64,000 nt of DNA. Source: Mycobacterium sp. SMC-2 (GTDB taxonomy: Bacteria; Actinomycetota; Actinomycetes; Mycobacteriales; Mycobacteriaceae). This document shows positions 1 to 11,891 of the stretch, piece by piece (the stretch's first letter is position 1; the number at the start of each line of letters is the position of its first letter). The translations under genes and the position numbers were made by a program. The stretch lies in contig NZ_CP079863.1 of the NCBI RefSeq assembly GCF_025263485.1, positions 2,356,001-2,420,000 of the forward strand, given 5' to 3'. A model generated the notes under the pieces. The model saw only the letters and a program-made list of their open reading frames with translations, was not told where the DNA came from and searched no databases.

Positions 1-1334
<1,334 letters not shown>

Positions 1335-1424
1335 CTCCCGCAACCACATCTCGTCACCTGACGTGCACGGACACGTCACAGCCACGACGCCGACTCGCTC
1401 ATCGACTACGCAACGTTGGTCGAC

Positions 1425-2270
1425 ATGAGCATCGCTTCTGTCCTGATTCCCAGCGACAAGCCCGACGGTGTGACGATGGCGTCGCCCGCCGGACCGCACT
1501 ACTCGCTCTTGCTGTCCACCGACCCCGGCATGATCGAGGCGGCGCAGCGGCTCCGATACGACGTGTTCAGCAGCACGCCCGGCTTCGCCCTGCCGACGAA
1601 CGACCACGAACGACGGGATGTCGACAGGTTCGACGAGCACTGCGACCACCTGCTGGTTCGCGACGACGGCACCGGCGAGCTGGTGGGTTGTTACCGCATG
1701 CTGGCCCCGGCGGGCGCGATCGCGGCCGGGGGCCTGTACACCGCGACGGAATTCGACATCCGCGCTCTCGACCCCCTGGGGCCCTCGCTGGTGGAGATGG
1801 GACGCGCCGCGGTGCGCGAAGGTCACCGCAACGGCGGCGTCGTGTTGCTGATGTGGGCGGGCATCCTGGCCTACCTGGACCGCTACGGCTACGACTACGT
1901 GACCGGCTGCGTCTCGGTGCCTATCGACGGAGATTCCGCTGGCCCGGGCAGCCAGCTACGCGGCGTCCGCGACTTCATCCTGAGCCGTCACGCCGCCCCG
2001 CCGCGGTACCGGGTGCGTCCACACCGGCCGGTGATCGTCGGCGGGAAGGCGCTCGACGAGATTCCGGCTCCCGCGCGGCCGTCGGTCCCCGCGCTGATGC
2101 GCGGTTATCTGCGGCTGGGCGCCCAGGTGTGCGGTGAGCCCGCGCACGACCCCGACTTCGGGGTGGGCGATTTCTGCGTCCTGCTGGACAAGCGGCGCGC
2201 CGACACCCGATATCTGAAGCGGCTGCGCTCCGTGTCGGCCGCCTCGCAGCTGGCCGGCGGCGACCGATGA
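1425..2270 (+). CDS. GNAT-family N-acyltransferase (Rv3027c-like, ornithine-lipid/hemolysin-like family)
   Basis: The 281-residue protein resembles the COG3176 acyltransferases, which share the acyl-homoserine-lactone synthase/OlsB-type GNAT fold. Visible signs are AAQRLRYDVF near the N-terminus, D..FDEHCDHLLV, and EMGRAAV in the acyl-CoA binding region. The ATG at 1425 is preferred; a TTG at 1416 in the same frame is the alternative. Its stop overlaps the next start (ATGA at 2267-2270), so it is probably translationally coupled to a PlsC acyltransferase. A two-gene lipid acylation unit like OlsBA is a reasonable inference. The substrate cannot be read from sequence. Confidence 0.75.
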   Translation: MSIASVLIPSDKPDGVTMASPAGPHYSLLLSTDPGMIEAAQRLRYDVFSSTPGFALPTNDHERRDVDRFDEHCDHLLVRDDGTGELVGCYRMLAPAGAIAAGGLYTATEFDIRALDPLGPSLVEMGRAAVREGHRNGGVVLLMWAGILAYLDRYGYDYVTGCVSVPIDGDSAGPGSQLRGVRDFILSRHAAPPRYRVRPHRPVIVGGKALDEIPAPARPSVPALMRGYLRLGAQVCGEPAHDPDFGVGDFCVLLDKRRADTRYLKRLRSVSAASQLAGGDR

Positions 2271-3172
2271 GCACTCCCGGTCGCACTGGGCACCCCTGGT
2301 TACCGCGCGCATCGTGTGACGCCGGTTGTGTGCGGCCGGGCGACGTGGCCTGCTCGTTGAAGCTGTTGGTGGCGCTGCGGGTGACGCTTCGCGTCATGCT
2401 GGCGCTGCTGCTGGCGCCGGGGGTGGCGCTGCTGGCGGTGCCGCTGCCCGGCCGGACGCGCGTGCAGCGCGTCTATTGCCGGACGGTGTTGCGCTGCTTC
2501 GGAATTCGGATCACGGTCTCGGGCAGCCCAATTCGCAACCTGCGCGGGGTCTTGGTGGTCAGCCCGCACATGTCGTGGCTCGACGTCTTCGCCATCGGGT
2601 CGGTGCTGCCGGGGTCGTTCGTCGCCCGGGCCGACATGTTCACCGGGCCCGCCACCGGCATCGTGGCCCGTCTCCTGAAGATCATCCCGATCGAGCGGTC
2701 CAGTCTGCGGCGCCTGCCGGCGGTGGTCGACACCGTCGCACGCCGGCTTCGGGCCGGGCAGACGGTCGTGTGCTTTCCGGAGGGCACCACCTGGTGTGGT
2801 TCACCCGGCGACGATGCCGGCCGGGTAGCACCCGGGCACGGGGCCGGGCAATCGCACCGAGGCCGCGGGACCTTCTATCCGGCGATGTTCCAGGCCGCCA
2901 TCGACGCCGGCCGTCCGGTGCAGCCGCTTGGGCTGAGCTACCACCACGTCGACGGCCGCGTCTCGACCGTGCCGGCCTTCGTCGGCGACGAGACACTGCC
3001 GCGGTCTATCTGCAGGCTGCTCACCGTGCGCCGCACCCTGGCGCGGGTGCACGTCGAATCCCTGCAGCTCCCGGGGACCGATCGGCGGGTCCTGGCGAGC
3101 CGCTGCCAATCGGCGGTGCGCGCCGGAGCGGTCCGGCCCGCCGGCCACGGGCCCGTGCTGGTGGCCTCCTAG
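2267..3172 (+). CDS. PlsC-type 1-acylglycerol-3-phosphate/lysophospholipid acyltransferase
   Basis: This membrane-associated acyltransferase carries both PlsC motifs: HMSWLD (HX4D) and FPEGTTW. A hydrophobic segment (about residues 33-58, LLVALRVTLRVMLALLLAPG) probably anchors it. It overlaps the GNAT gene by 4 nt. Compared with my expectation for the family, about 16-20 residues are inserted between FPEGTTWCG and TFYPAMFQAAIDAG. The insert is Gly/Asp/His-rich and in frame. The product is 301 aa. Confidence 0.85.
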   Translation: MSTPGRTGHPWLPRASCDAGCVRPGDVACSLKLLVALRVTLRVMLALLLAPGVALLAVPLPGRTRVQRVYCRTVLRCFGIRITVSGSPIRNLRGVLVVSPHMSWLDVFAIGSVLPGSFVARADMFTGPATGIVARLLKIIPIERSSLRRLPAVVDTVARRLRAGQTVVCFPEGTTWCGSPGDDAGRVAPGHGAGQSHRGRGTFYPAMFQAAIDAGRPVQPLGLSYHHVDGRVSTVPAFVGDETLPRSICRLLTVRRTLARVHVESLQLPGTDRRVLASRCQSAVRAGAVRPAGHGPVLVAS

Positions 3173-3195
3173 CCGGGTGGTGGAGACCCGCAGCG

Positions 3196-3251
3196 CGCGG
3201 TCCCCCGCAAGCGGGAGGTGCCCCCTGCGCCGCGCTTGCGATCGCCACTGG
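3196..3251 (+). repeat. Intergenic repeat: CCCGCAAGCGGG hairpin plus one degenerate minisatellite core
   Basis: A 12-nt self-complementary element, CCCGCAAGCGGG at 3204-3215, is followed by AGGTGCCCCC. Related elements occur at 33850 and 61999. Just downstream, 3229-3250 (cgccgcgcttgcgatcgcca) resembles the core of the 56-bp repeats at 21 kb and 34 kb. In one frame it reads LRRACDRHW. It lies upstream of iscS in the same orientation. Confidence 0.5.
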
Positions 3252-3292
3252 CACGGGTAGCCCTCGGACCTGCCGGTATCGTAGGTCGGGTC

Positions 3293-4471
3293 ATGGCCTA
3301 CCTGGATCACGCCGCTACCACGCCGATGCACCCCGCCGCCGTCGAGGCGATGACGGCGGTGCTGGGCAATGTCGGCAACGCCTCTTCGCTGCACACCAGC
3401 GGCCGGGCGGCGCGGCGGCGCATCGAGGAATCCCGCGAGCTGATCGCCGACAGGCTGGGCGCCCGCCCGTCCGAGGTCATCTTCACCGCCGGCGGGACCG
3501 AAAGCGACAACCTGGCCGTCAAGGGCATCTACTGGGCGCGCCGCGACGCCGAACCGCGCCATCGGCGCATCATCACCAGCGAGGTGGAACACCACGCCGT
3601 CCTGGATTCGGTGAACTGGCTCGTCGAACACGAAGGCGCCGAGGTGACCTGGCTGCCGACCGCCGCCGACGGCTCGGTGTCGGTGGGCGCGCTGCGCGAG
3701 GCGCTGCGCAGCCACGACGATGTCGCGCTGGTGTCGGTGATGTGGGCCAACAACGAGGTCGGCACCGTCATGCCGGCCGCCGAGCTGGCCGCCGTCGCGG
3801 CCGAATTCAAGGTCCCGATGCACAGCGACGCCGTGCAGGCGGTGGGCCAGCTGCCGGTGGACTTCGCCGCCAGCGGCCTTTCGGCGATGAGCGTGGCCGC
3901 GCACAAATTCGGCGGTCCTCCCGGCGTGGGCGCGTTATTACTGCGCCGCGACGTGACGTGTGTACCGCTGTCACACGGGGGCGGGCAGGAGCGCGACATT
4001 CGCTCCGGCACCGCCGATGTCGCCGGTGCGGTCGGCATGGCGGCCGCGGCCCGAATCGCGGTGGACGGGATCGAGGCCAACAGTGCGAGGCTTCGGGTGT
4101 TGCGGGACCGCCTGATCGACGGAGTGCTGGCCGGCATCGAGGACGTCGGTGTCAACGGTGCCCCTGACCCGCGGCGGCTGCCGGGCAACGCGCACTTCAC
4201 ATTCCGCGGCTGCGAGGGCGACGCGCTGTTAATGCTGTTGGACGCCAACGGAATCGAGTGCTCGACCGGATCAGCGTGCACCGCGGGCGTCGCGCAACCG
4301 TCGCATGTGTTGCTTGCGATGGGCGCCGACCCGACCAACGCCCGCGGGTCGTTACGCATGTCATTGGGGCACACCAGCGTCGACGCCGACATCGACGCGG
4401 TGTTGCAGGTGCTGCCCGCGGCGGTGGACCGCGCGCGCCGGGCCGCACTGGCCGCTGCGGGGGCTCCCTAA
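3293..4471 (+). CDS. iscS: Cysteine desulfurase, IscS/NifS family
   Basis: This PLP enzyme removes sulfur from cysteine as a persulfide for Fe-S cluster assembly and tRNA thiolation. PLP-binding Lys205 lies in SVAAHKFGG and the persulfide-carrying Cys323 in [13 protein letters not shown]. The substrate-binding N-terminus [10 protein letters not shown] starts right at the chosen ATG (3293). An upstream extension to 3218 is open but has none of the family pattern. The product is 392 aa, a normal length. It abuts mnmA with no gap, which fits sulfur delivery to tRNA 2-thiouridine synthesis. Confidence 0.95.
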   Translation: MAYLDHAATTPMHPAAVEAMTAVLGNVGNASSLHTSGRAARRRIEESRELIADRLGARPSEVIFTAGGTESDNLAVKGIYWARRDAEPRHRRIITSEVEHHAVLDSVNWLVEHEGAEVTWLPTAADGSVSVGALREALRSHDDVALVSVMWANNEVGTVMPAAELAAVAAEFKVPMHSDAVQAVGQLPVDFAASGLSAMSVAAHKFGGPPGVGALLLRRDVTCVPLSHGGGQERDIRSGTADVAGAVGMAAAARIAVDGIEANSARLRVLRDRLIDGVLAGIEDVGVNGAPDPRRLPGNAHFTFRGCEGDALLMLLDANGIECSTGSACTAGVAQPSHVLLAMGADPTNARGSLRMSLGHTSVDADIDAVLQVLPAAVDRARRAALAAAGAP

Positions 4472-5548
4472 GTGAAGGTCCTCGCCGCGATGAGCGGTGG
4501 CGTCGACTCGTCGGTCGCCGCCGCCCGCATGGTCGACGCCGGGCACGATGTGGTCGGCGTGCACCTGGCGTTGTCGACCTCCCCCGGCGCCCTGCGCACC
4601 GGCTCGCGTGGGTGCTGCTCGAAAGAAGACGCCTCGGACGCGAGCCGCGTCGCGGATGTGCTCGGAATCCCGTTCTATGTCTGGGATTTCGCCGAAAGGT
4701 TCCAAGCGGACGTGATCGACGACTTCGTGTCGTCGTACGCGCGCGGCGAGACGCCCAACCCCTGCGTGCGCTGCAATCAGCGGATCAAGTTCTCGGCGCT
4801 CTCGGCGAAAGCCGTTGCGCTGGGCTTCGACACGGTGGCCACCGGCCACTACGCCCGGCTGTCCGGTGGGCGGCTGCGCCGCGCGGTGGATGCGGACAAG
4901 GACCAGTCCTACGTGTTGGCCGTGCTGACCGCCGAGCAGCTGCGCCACGCCACCTTCCCGATCGGGGACACCCCCAAGGCGCAGATTCGTGCCGAAGCCG
5001 CCTGCCGCGGCCTGGCGGTCGCGGAGAAGCCCGACAGCCACGACATCTGCTTCATCCCGTCCGGGAACACCAGGGCCTTCCTGGGCGAGCGCATCGCGGT
5101 CCGCCGCGGCACCGTGGTCGGCCCCGACGGCGCGGTGCTCGCCGAGCACGACGGGGTGCACGGCTTCACCATCGGCCAGCGCAAGGGCCTGGGCATCGGC
5201 GGTCCCGGCCCGGACGGGGGCCCGCGCTACGTGACGGCCATCGATGCCGACACCGCGACCGTTCGGGTCGGCGAGGCGGCCGACCTCGACGTGCGCGAGT
5301 TGCGCGGCCGGGAGCCGGTCTTCACCGCCGGGCGGCCACCATCGGGCCCCGTCGAGTGCGCGGTCCAGGTGCGGGCGCACGGCGAAACCGCTAATGCCGT
5401 AGCCGAATTGGTCGGCGACGAGCTGGTCGTGCGGTTGCGCGTCCCGCTGCGCGGCGTCGCGCGCGGCCAGACGCTGGTGCTGTATCGCCCCGACCCGGAC
5501 GGTGACGAGGTGCTCGGCAGCGCCACCATCGCCGACACCGCGCGTTAG
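4472..5548 (+). CDS. mnmA: tRNA-specific 2-thiouridylase MnmA
   Basis: MnmA thiolates wobble U34 of Lys, Glu and Gln tRNAs using ATP and IscS-derived sulfur. The N-terminal PP-loop SGGVDSS binds ATP. The two catalytic cysteines are Cys98 (NPCVRCNQ) and Cys193 (HDICFIPSG). The GTG start directly follows the iscS stop codon. The product is 358 aa. Its stop overlaps the stop of the converging lpqA by sharing TTAG. Confidence 0.95.
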   Translation: MKVLAAMSGGVDSSVAAARMVDAGHDVVGVHLALSTSPGALRTGSRGCCSKEDASDASRVADVLGIPFYVWDFAERFQADVIDDFVSSYARGETPNPCVRCNQRIKFSALSAKAVALGFDTVATGHYARLSGGRLRRAVDADKDQSYVLAVLTAEQLRHATFPIGDTPKAQIRAEAACRGLAVAEKPDSHDICFIPSGNTRAFLGERIAVRRGTVVGPDGAVLAEHDGVHGFTIGQRKGLGIGGPGPDGGPRYVTAIDADTATVRVGEAADLDVRELRGREPVFTAGRPPSGPVECAVQVRAHGETANAVAELVGDELVVRLRVPLRGVARGQTLVLYRPDPDGDEVLGSATIADTAR

Positions 5549-6198
5549 GCCGGCACGTTCGCGACGATGTTCGTCATCACGATGTCGGACACCGATTGGG
5601 CAAAGCCGCAGAAGGTGACCTCCAGAATCGCCACCGACCGCAACCGGTAATCGCGACCGCAGCCACCCGGACGCAGGTGCAGCGAGGCGGCGTCGGCCTT
5701 CCAGTCGCCGACGTACTGCTGGCCGGCCGAGCCGTTCGCGCAATCACCGACCGTGGCCACCAGCGCGCCGAAAGCGCGCTGTGCGGTGTCGACATCCCGG
5801 TAGGCGGCGGCCCCTTCGGAGATCAGCGCGCCGTCGGGCGGGTCCTGGAAGGTGGTCTTGTGGAACTCTTCGACGTCGGGCCCGAACGTCGCCGTCTCGG
5901 CGTAGATGAACCGGCACTCGCGCGGCGTCGTATCGGCGAGAGCGTCGATGTCCACCGGGCTGGTGCCGTCCATGGAGGGAATGATCGTCAGGTGCTCGCC
6001 CGCGCCGGTGATCGCGCGCATCCGTGACTGGTCCAACAGGATCGTGTCGACGTTGACGCCCTGCACGACCCTACGGGGAGCGCCGAATTCGGCCACCGCC
6101 GCGCCGTCCACCACCCGGGTGCACGCCGCGGCCAGCCCCACGGCCCCGCACAACAGCAGCGGCCGTGCCAATCGCAGCATCCGCGACACGTTTCGCAC
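5545..6198 (-). CDS. lpqA: Lipoprotein with PknH-like sensor domain (LpqA-like)
   Basis: The 217-aa product has an N-terminal signal peptide ending in the lipobox LAAAC, with Cys26 as the lipidated residue. The mature part resembles the extracellular domain of the Ser/Thr kinase PknH, as in many mycobacterial Lpq/Lpp lipoproteins, and includes several conserved Cys (CRFIYAE, GDCANG, GGCGRDY, FCGFA). Its place next to the Rv3015c homologue matches M. tuberculosis lpqA. It probably sits on the outer face of the cytoplasmic membrane. The start is GTG at 6198 with AGAAGG upstream. Its role is unknown. Confidence 0.75.
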   Translation of the reverse strand: MRNVSRMLRLARPLLLCGAVGLAAACTRVVDGAAVAEFGAPRRVVQGVNVDTILLDQSRMRAITGAGEHLTIIPSMDGTSPVDIDALADTTPRECRFIYAETATFGPDVEEFHKTTFQDPPDGALISEGAAAYRDVDTAQRAFGALVATVGDCANGSAGQQYVGDWKADAASLHLRPGGCGRDYRLRSVAILEVTFCGFAQSVSDIVMTNIVANVPA

Positions 6199-6274
6199 CC
6201 CTTCTCGCCTCGAACCTACCCGCGCTGCCGCGCGGCGGACACCCCTGGCCGCCGGTGCGTGAGGTCGCGTCGAA

Positions 6275-6280
6275 TACGGT
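6275..6280 (+). promoter_or_regulatory. -10 box TACGGT, leaderless start of methionine-synthase-like gene
   Basis: TACGGT (TANNNT type) lies 7 nt before the GTG at 6288. The expected transcription start falls on the start codon, giving a leaderless mRNA. Confidence 0.5.
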
Positions 6281-6287
6281 TGGGCCG

Positions 6288-7301
6288 GTGAGTGTTTTCG
6301 CGAAGGCCAGCGGCGTCGGGTCGTGGCCCGGCAGCAAGCCCCGGGAGGCCGCCGAGGTCGTCGTCGGGGAGTTGGCCGGCGCGCTGCCCCACATCGTCGA
6401 GCTGCCCGCCCGGGGAGTGGGCGCTGACATGCTCGGTCGGTCGGGCGCGCTGCTGATCGATGTGGCCATCGATATCGCCCCGCGGGGCTATCGCCTTGTC
6501 GCCCGGCCCGGCGCCGTCACCCGCCGCGCCGTCAGCCTGCTCGACGAGGACATGGACGCGCTGGAAGAGGCCTGGGAGGTGGCCGGCCTCCGCGGTGGCG
6601 ACCGCGTGGTCAAGGTGCAGGCCCCCGGGCCGATCACGCTGGCGGCCGAGGTCGAGCTGGCCAACGGCCATCGGGCGATCACCGACACCGGCGCCGTGCG
6701 GGATCTGGCGGCGTCGCTGGCCGAAGGCGTCGCCGCCCACCGCGCGGCGCTGGCCCGGCGGCTCGAGACGCCGGTGGCGGTGCAGTTCGACGAGCCGTCG
6801 CTGCCGAAGGCGTTGGGCGGGCGGCTGACCGGGGTCACGGCGCTGAGCCCCGTCGCCCCGCTGGACGCGGCGGTGGCCGTCGCCCTGCTCGACACCTGCG
6901 TCGCCGCGGTGGGAGGCGAGGTGCTGGTGCACAGTTGCGCCCCGGGCTTGCCGTGGGACGTGTTGCGGGACAGCCGCATTGGTGCGGTATCGGTGGACGC
7001 GAGCACGCTGGTCGCGGCGGATCTCGACGGTATGGCGGCGTTCGTGGAGTCGGGTCGCGCGGTCATGTTGGGGGTGGTTGCCGCCAGCGCCCCGCCGCGG
7101 CGGCCGTCGGCCGAAGAGGTGGCGGCCGCGCTGGTCGCGGTGACGGATCGCCTCGGCTTCGCACGCTCGGCGCTGCGCGATCGCATCGGCATCACCCCGG
7201 CGTGTGGTCTGGCCGGCGCGACGCCCGAGTGGGCCCGCCTGGCGATCGAGCTGGCCCGCAGGGCGGCCGAGGCATTCGCGGAGGACCCCGACGCCATTTA
7301 G
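6288..7301 (+). CDS. Cobalamin-independent methionine synthase C-terminal-domain-like protein (Rv3015c family)
   Basis: The 337-aa protein resembles the catalytic C-terminal half of MetE (COG0620, UROD/MetE-like TIM barrel). Motifs include GSWPG near the N-terminus, QAPGPITLA, QFDEPSLP, VHSC and GITPACGL. The HSC and CGL segments fit the positions of zinc ligands in MetE. It is far shorter than full MetE (about 750 aa), so methionine synthesis is not assured. The frame is open further upstream to 6165, but GTG 6288 fits both the promoter and the family N-terminus. Confidence 0.75.
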   Translation: MSVFAKASGVGSWPGSKPREAAEVVVGELAGALPHIVELPARGVGADMLGRSGALLIDVAIDIAPRGYRLVARPGAVTRRAVSLLDEDMDALEEAWEVAGLRGGDRVVKVQAPGPITLAAEVELANGHRAITDTGAVRDLAASLAEGVAAHRAALARRLETPVAVQFDEPSLPKALGGRLTGVTALSPVAPLDAAVAVALLDTCVAAVGGEVLVHSCAPGLPWDVLRDSRIGAVSVDASTLVAADLDGMAAFVESGRAVMLGVVAASAPPRRPSAEEVAAALVAVTDRLGFARSALRDRIGITPACGLAGATPEWARLAIELARRAAEAFAEDPDAI

Positions 7302-7311
7302 TGGCTCGATG

Positions 7312-7377
7312 CCGCCGAGATTGCCGTCACGGTCGCGCCCGCTCGGTCGATGACAACCACCGCGGCAATCTGGGCGG
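7312..7377 (+). repeat. Long-loop inverted repeat between Rv3015c-like gene and ligA
   Basis: Arms of 15 nt (7312-7326 and 7363-7377) match in 14 of 15 positions around a 36-nt spacer. The position just after a stop codon suggests a terminator, but a protein-binding site upstream of ligA is also possible. Confidence 0.4.
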
Positions 7378-7414
7378 AAGCGAGCGGGGTAGCCCCGGTG
7401 TCGGCGGCCTCGGA

Positions 7415-9508
<2,094 letters not shown>

Positions 9509-9511
9509 CCG

Positions 9512-10624
9512 ATGACCGGTCGATACGGCGATTCCACCCGCAGCCTCAAAGCGGCGAGTCCACAGCCGGTCTCGGGTCAGCCGGTGGCACCGCAGGCCGT
9601 GCTCGCCGCCACCTATCACCTGTCCGGCGACGACACCGGCGCACTGGACAACTACGGGCGCAGCTCCAACCCGACGTGGCGACAACTGGAGTCGGCGCTC
9701 GCCGAGCTGGAGGGAGGGACCGGAGCGCTGGTTTTCGGCTCGGGCATGGCGGGCATCGGCGCCGTGCTGCGGGCGCTGGCGAAGCCCGGTTCGACCCTCG
9801 CGGTGCCCGCCGACGGCTACTACCAAGTGCGCCGTTTCGCCAGGGAAGACCTGGCGCCCGCGGGGGTGACCGTCATCGAGGCGTCGAGCGAGCAGATCTA
9901 TGACGCCGCCGCGGTCGCCGACGTGGTGCTGGCCGAAACTCCGGTCAACCCTTCCTTGGATGTGGTTGACCTGCACCGGTTGGCCACCATCTGCCGCGAT
10001 CGCCATGCGCGCTTGGTCGTCGACAACACCGCCGCTACGCCCTTGGGCCAGCAGCCGCTGTCGCTGGGCGCCCACGCGGTGGTGGCCAGCGCCACCAAGT
10101 CGCTGTCCGGCCACAGCGACCTGCTCGCGGGCTACGTCGCCGCCAACGAGCCCGAGTTGCTCGCCGCCGTGGAGCGGCAACGACTGCTCGCCGGTGCGAT
10201 CCTGGGCGGCTTCGAGGCATGACTGCTGTTGCGCAGCCTGGCAAGCGCCGGGCTGCGCTTCGAGCGGCAATGCCAGAACGCCCGGGCGGTGGCGACGATG
10301 TTGGCCCGCCACCCCGCGGCAAGGGTGGTGCGCTACCCGGGGTTGGCTGCGGACCCGGCGCATCGCGTGGCCATGGCGCAGATGCGCCGGTTCGGGGCTC
10401 TGGTCTCGGTCGAATTGGCCGACTTCGCCGCGGTGCAAGCCCTCGTGGCCAACAGCGAGTTGCTCATCGCGTCGACCAGCTTCGGTGGCCTGCACACGTC
10501 GGTGGACCGCCGGGCACGCTGGGGCGATGCCGTGGGCGATGGCTTCGCGCGCATCTCGCTGGGCATCGAAGACACCGACGACCTCGTCGCGGACATCGAA
10601 CGCGCTCTCGTGACACCGAGGTAG
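9512..10624 (+). pseudogene. Cys/Met-metabolism PLP enzyme (cystathionine gamma-lyase/synthase-like), interrupted by one in-frame TGA
   Basis: The reading frame holds one complete PLP-enzyme sequence, except for TGA at 10220-10222 (codon 237). Both halves (9512-10222 and 10223-10624) are in the same frame, so this is a nonsense change, not a frameshift. Before the stop is GGFEA, after it LLLRSL. The family usually reads FEAWLLLRSL here, so a TGG Trp codon has become TGA. PLP Lys196 (ATKSLSGHSD) is in the first half. The gene lies 3 nt after ligA. It is either a recent pseudogene or a sequencing error. The substrate within the family cannot be fixed. Confidence 0.8.
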
Positions 10625-10664
10625 CGGCCTCGTCCGAAATTGGGCCGCACCGCGCGGGCGGCTC

Positions 10665-10670
10665 TATCGT
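10665..10670 (+). promoter_or_regulatory. -10 box TATCGT, leaderless tetR
   Basis: TATCGT lies 7 nt before the tetR ATG at 10678. Confidence 0.45.
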
Positions 10671-10677
10671 GGGCGTT

Positions 10678-11274
10678 ATGACCCAGACGGCCGACCCGTG
10701 CACGCAGGCGTCAGCCTGGTCGCCCCGGGAGGCGGAGATCCTGGCGGTGACCCTGCGGCTGTTGCAGGAGCACGGATACGACCGGTTGACGGTGGATGCC
10801 GTCGCCAGCGCCGCCCGCGCCAGCAAGGCCACGGTGTATCGGCGCTGGCCCTCGAAAGCCGAATTGGTGCTGGCCGCCTTCATCGAAGGCGTGCGCCAGG
10901 TCGCGGTCCCGCCGAACACCGGCACACTGCGGGGCGACCTGCTGCGCCTGGGGGAGACGGTCTGCCAGGAGGGCGGCCAGCTCGCGAGCACGATTCGCGC
11001 GGTGATGGTCGAGGTGTCGCGCCATCCCGCGCTGGACGATGCCCTGCAACATCAATTCCTCGACCAGCGCAGGGCGTTGATACAGCACGTCCTGCAACAG
11101 GCCGTGGACCGCGGCGAGATCGACGAGGGCGCCATCACCGATGAGCTCTGGGACCTGCTGCCCGGCTACCTCATTTTCCGGTCCATCATCCCCGACCGAC
11201 CGCCCACCCGCAGCACCGTGCGAGCGCTGGTCGACGGGTTCATCATCCCCGGCCTGACCAGGAAAAGCCGGTAG
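10678..11274 (+). CDS. TetR-family transcriptional regulator of the adjacent mmpS-mmpL
   Basis: The 198-aa protein has an N-terminal helix-turn-helix (about residues 20-65, with TVDAVASAARASKATVYRRW) and a C-terminal ligand domain that looks like the TetR_C_11 type. It is directly upstream of mmpS-mmpL in the same direction, and a 25-bp palindrome overlapping a promoter sits between them. The simplest inference is that it represses mmpSL and responds to a transported lipid or drug. The ATG at 10678 is chosen because the helix-turn-helix spacing is normal and the upstream extension overlaps the broken PLP gene. Confidence 0.85.
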   Translation: MTQTADPCTQASAWSPREAEILAVTLRLLQEHGYDRLTVDAVASAARASKATVYRRWPSKAELVLAAFIEGVRQVAVPPNTGTLRGDLLRLGETVCQEGGQLASTIRAVMVEVSRHPALDDALQHQFLDQRRALIQHVLQQAVDRGEIDEGAITDELWDLLPGYLIFRSIIPDRPPTRSTVRALVDGFIIPGLTRKSR

Positions 11275-11330
11275 CGCCGCAGTCACCGCCCGGTCAGCCA
11301 ACTTTCGATGAATGTGTACGCTCGCGTCTC

Positions 11331-11359
11331 TTGTACAGTACGGTCCAGTACCGTACTGT
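11331..11359 (+). promoter_or_regulatory. Promoter with overlapping 25-bp TetR operator for mmpS-mmpL
   Basis: The operator has perfect 10-nt arms, ACAGTACGGT (11335-11344) and ACCGTACTGT (11350-11359), around a 5-nt spacer. A promoter runs through it: TTGTAC (11331-11336), 17-nt spacing, TACTGT (11354-11359). A bound dimer would cover both promoter boxes. This predicts direct repression of mmpSL by the upstream TetR protein. Confidence 0.7.
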
Positions 11360-11444
11360 GATAGCTGTCGATCACGCCCGATCCGCCGGCAGCCGCCCTC
11401 GGCTCGGGGGTGAGCGTGTCGCCCGATGATCGAAAGGTGAACGG

Positions 11445-11891
11445 GTGAAGGGGATTTCGGTGGCATCCCTGGTCAAACGGGGGTGGATGGTGCTGGTCGC
11501 GGTGTTGGTCGTCGCGCTCGCGGGGTTCGCCATCTATCGCCTGCACGGAATCTTCGGCTCGCACAACAACACGGCGGCCAACAGCGGCCTGTCCAACGAG
11601 ATCGTGCCGTTCAACCCCAAACAGGTGGTGCTCGAAGTCTTCGGCGAGCCCGGCGCGAGCGCGACCATCAACTACCTTGATGTCAACGCCCAGCCGCAGC
11701 AAGTCAAGGACGCCCCGCTGCCGTGGTCGTTCACGATCACCACGACGGAACCCGCGGTCATCGGTAACGTCGTCGCACAGGGCAACGGGGACACCCTCGG
11801 CTGCCGCATCACCGTCAACGGCGAAGTGAAGGACGAACGCACCGTTGACAAAGCCCATGCCTACACCTTCTGTCTGGACAAATCGGGATGA
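11445..11891 (+). CDS. MmpS-family membrane-anchored accessory protein
   Basis: The 148-aa protein has one N-terminal membrane segment (about residues 11-31, [18 protein letters not shown]) and an external beta-sandwich domain, as in MmpS4/MmpS5. Typical family features are [15 protein letters not shown] and two Cys (LGCRI, TFCLD). MmpS proteins work with MmpL transporters in export of lipids, siderophores or drugs. The GTG start has GAAAGG upstream. It overlaps mmpL by 4 nt (ATGA at 11888). Confidence 0.9.
   Translation: MKGISVASLVKRGWMVLVAVLVVALAGFAIYRLHGIFGSHNNTAANSGLSNEIVPFNPKQVVLEVFGEPGASATINYLDVNAQPQQVKDAPLPWSFTITTTEPAVIGNVVAQGNGDTLGCRITVNGEVKDERTVDKAHAYTFCLDKSG

Noticed and set aside
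3218..3292. N-terminal extension of iscS
   Set aside because: It runs through an intergenic repeat and lacks family similarity, while the ATG at 3293 begins exactly at the conserved [10 protein letters not shown].
2326..4167. Large Arg/Gly-rich frame across plsC and iscS
   Set aside because: It is a shadow frame of two confident genes with no recognisable domain.
6165..6287. Longer methionine-synthase-like protein overlapping the lpqA start
   Set aside because: The extra residues overlap the opposing gene's start region, and a TACGGT box sits 7 nt before GTG 6288.
10220..10222. TGA as a selenocysteine codon
   Set aside because: The family has Trp, not Cys, here. The site is not catalytic and no selenocysteine insertion element or selenoprotein gene is evident.
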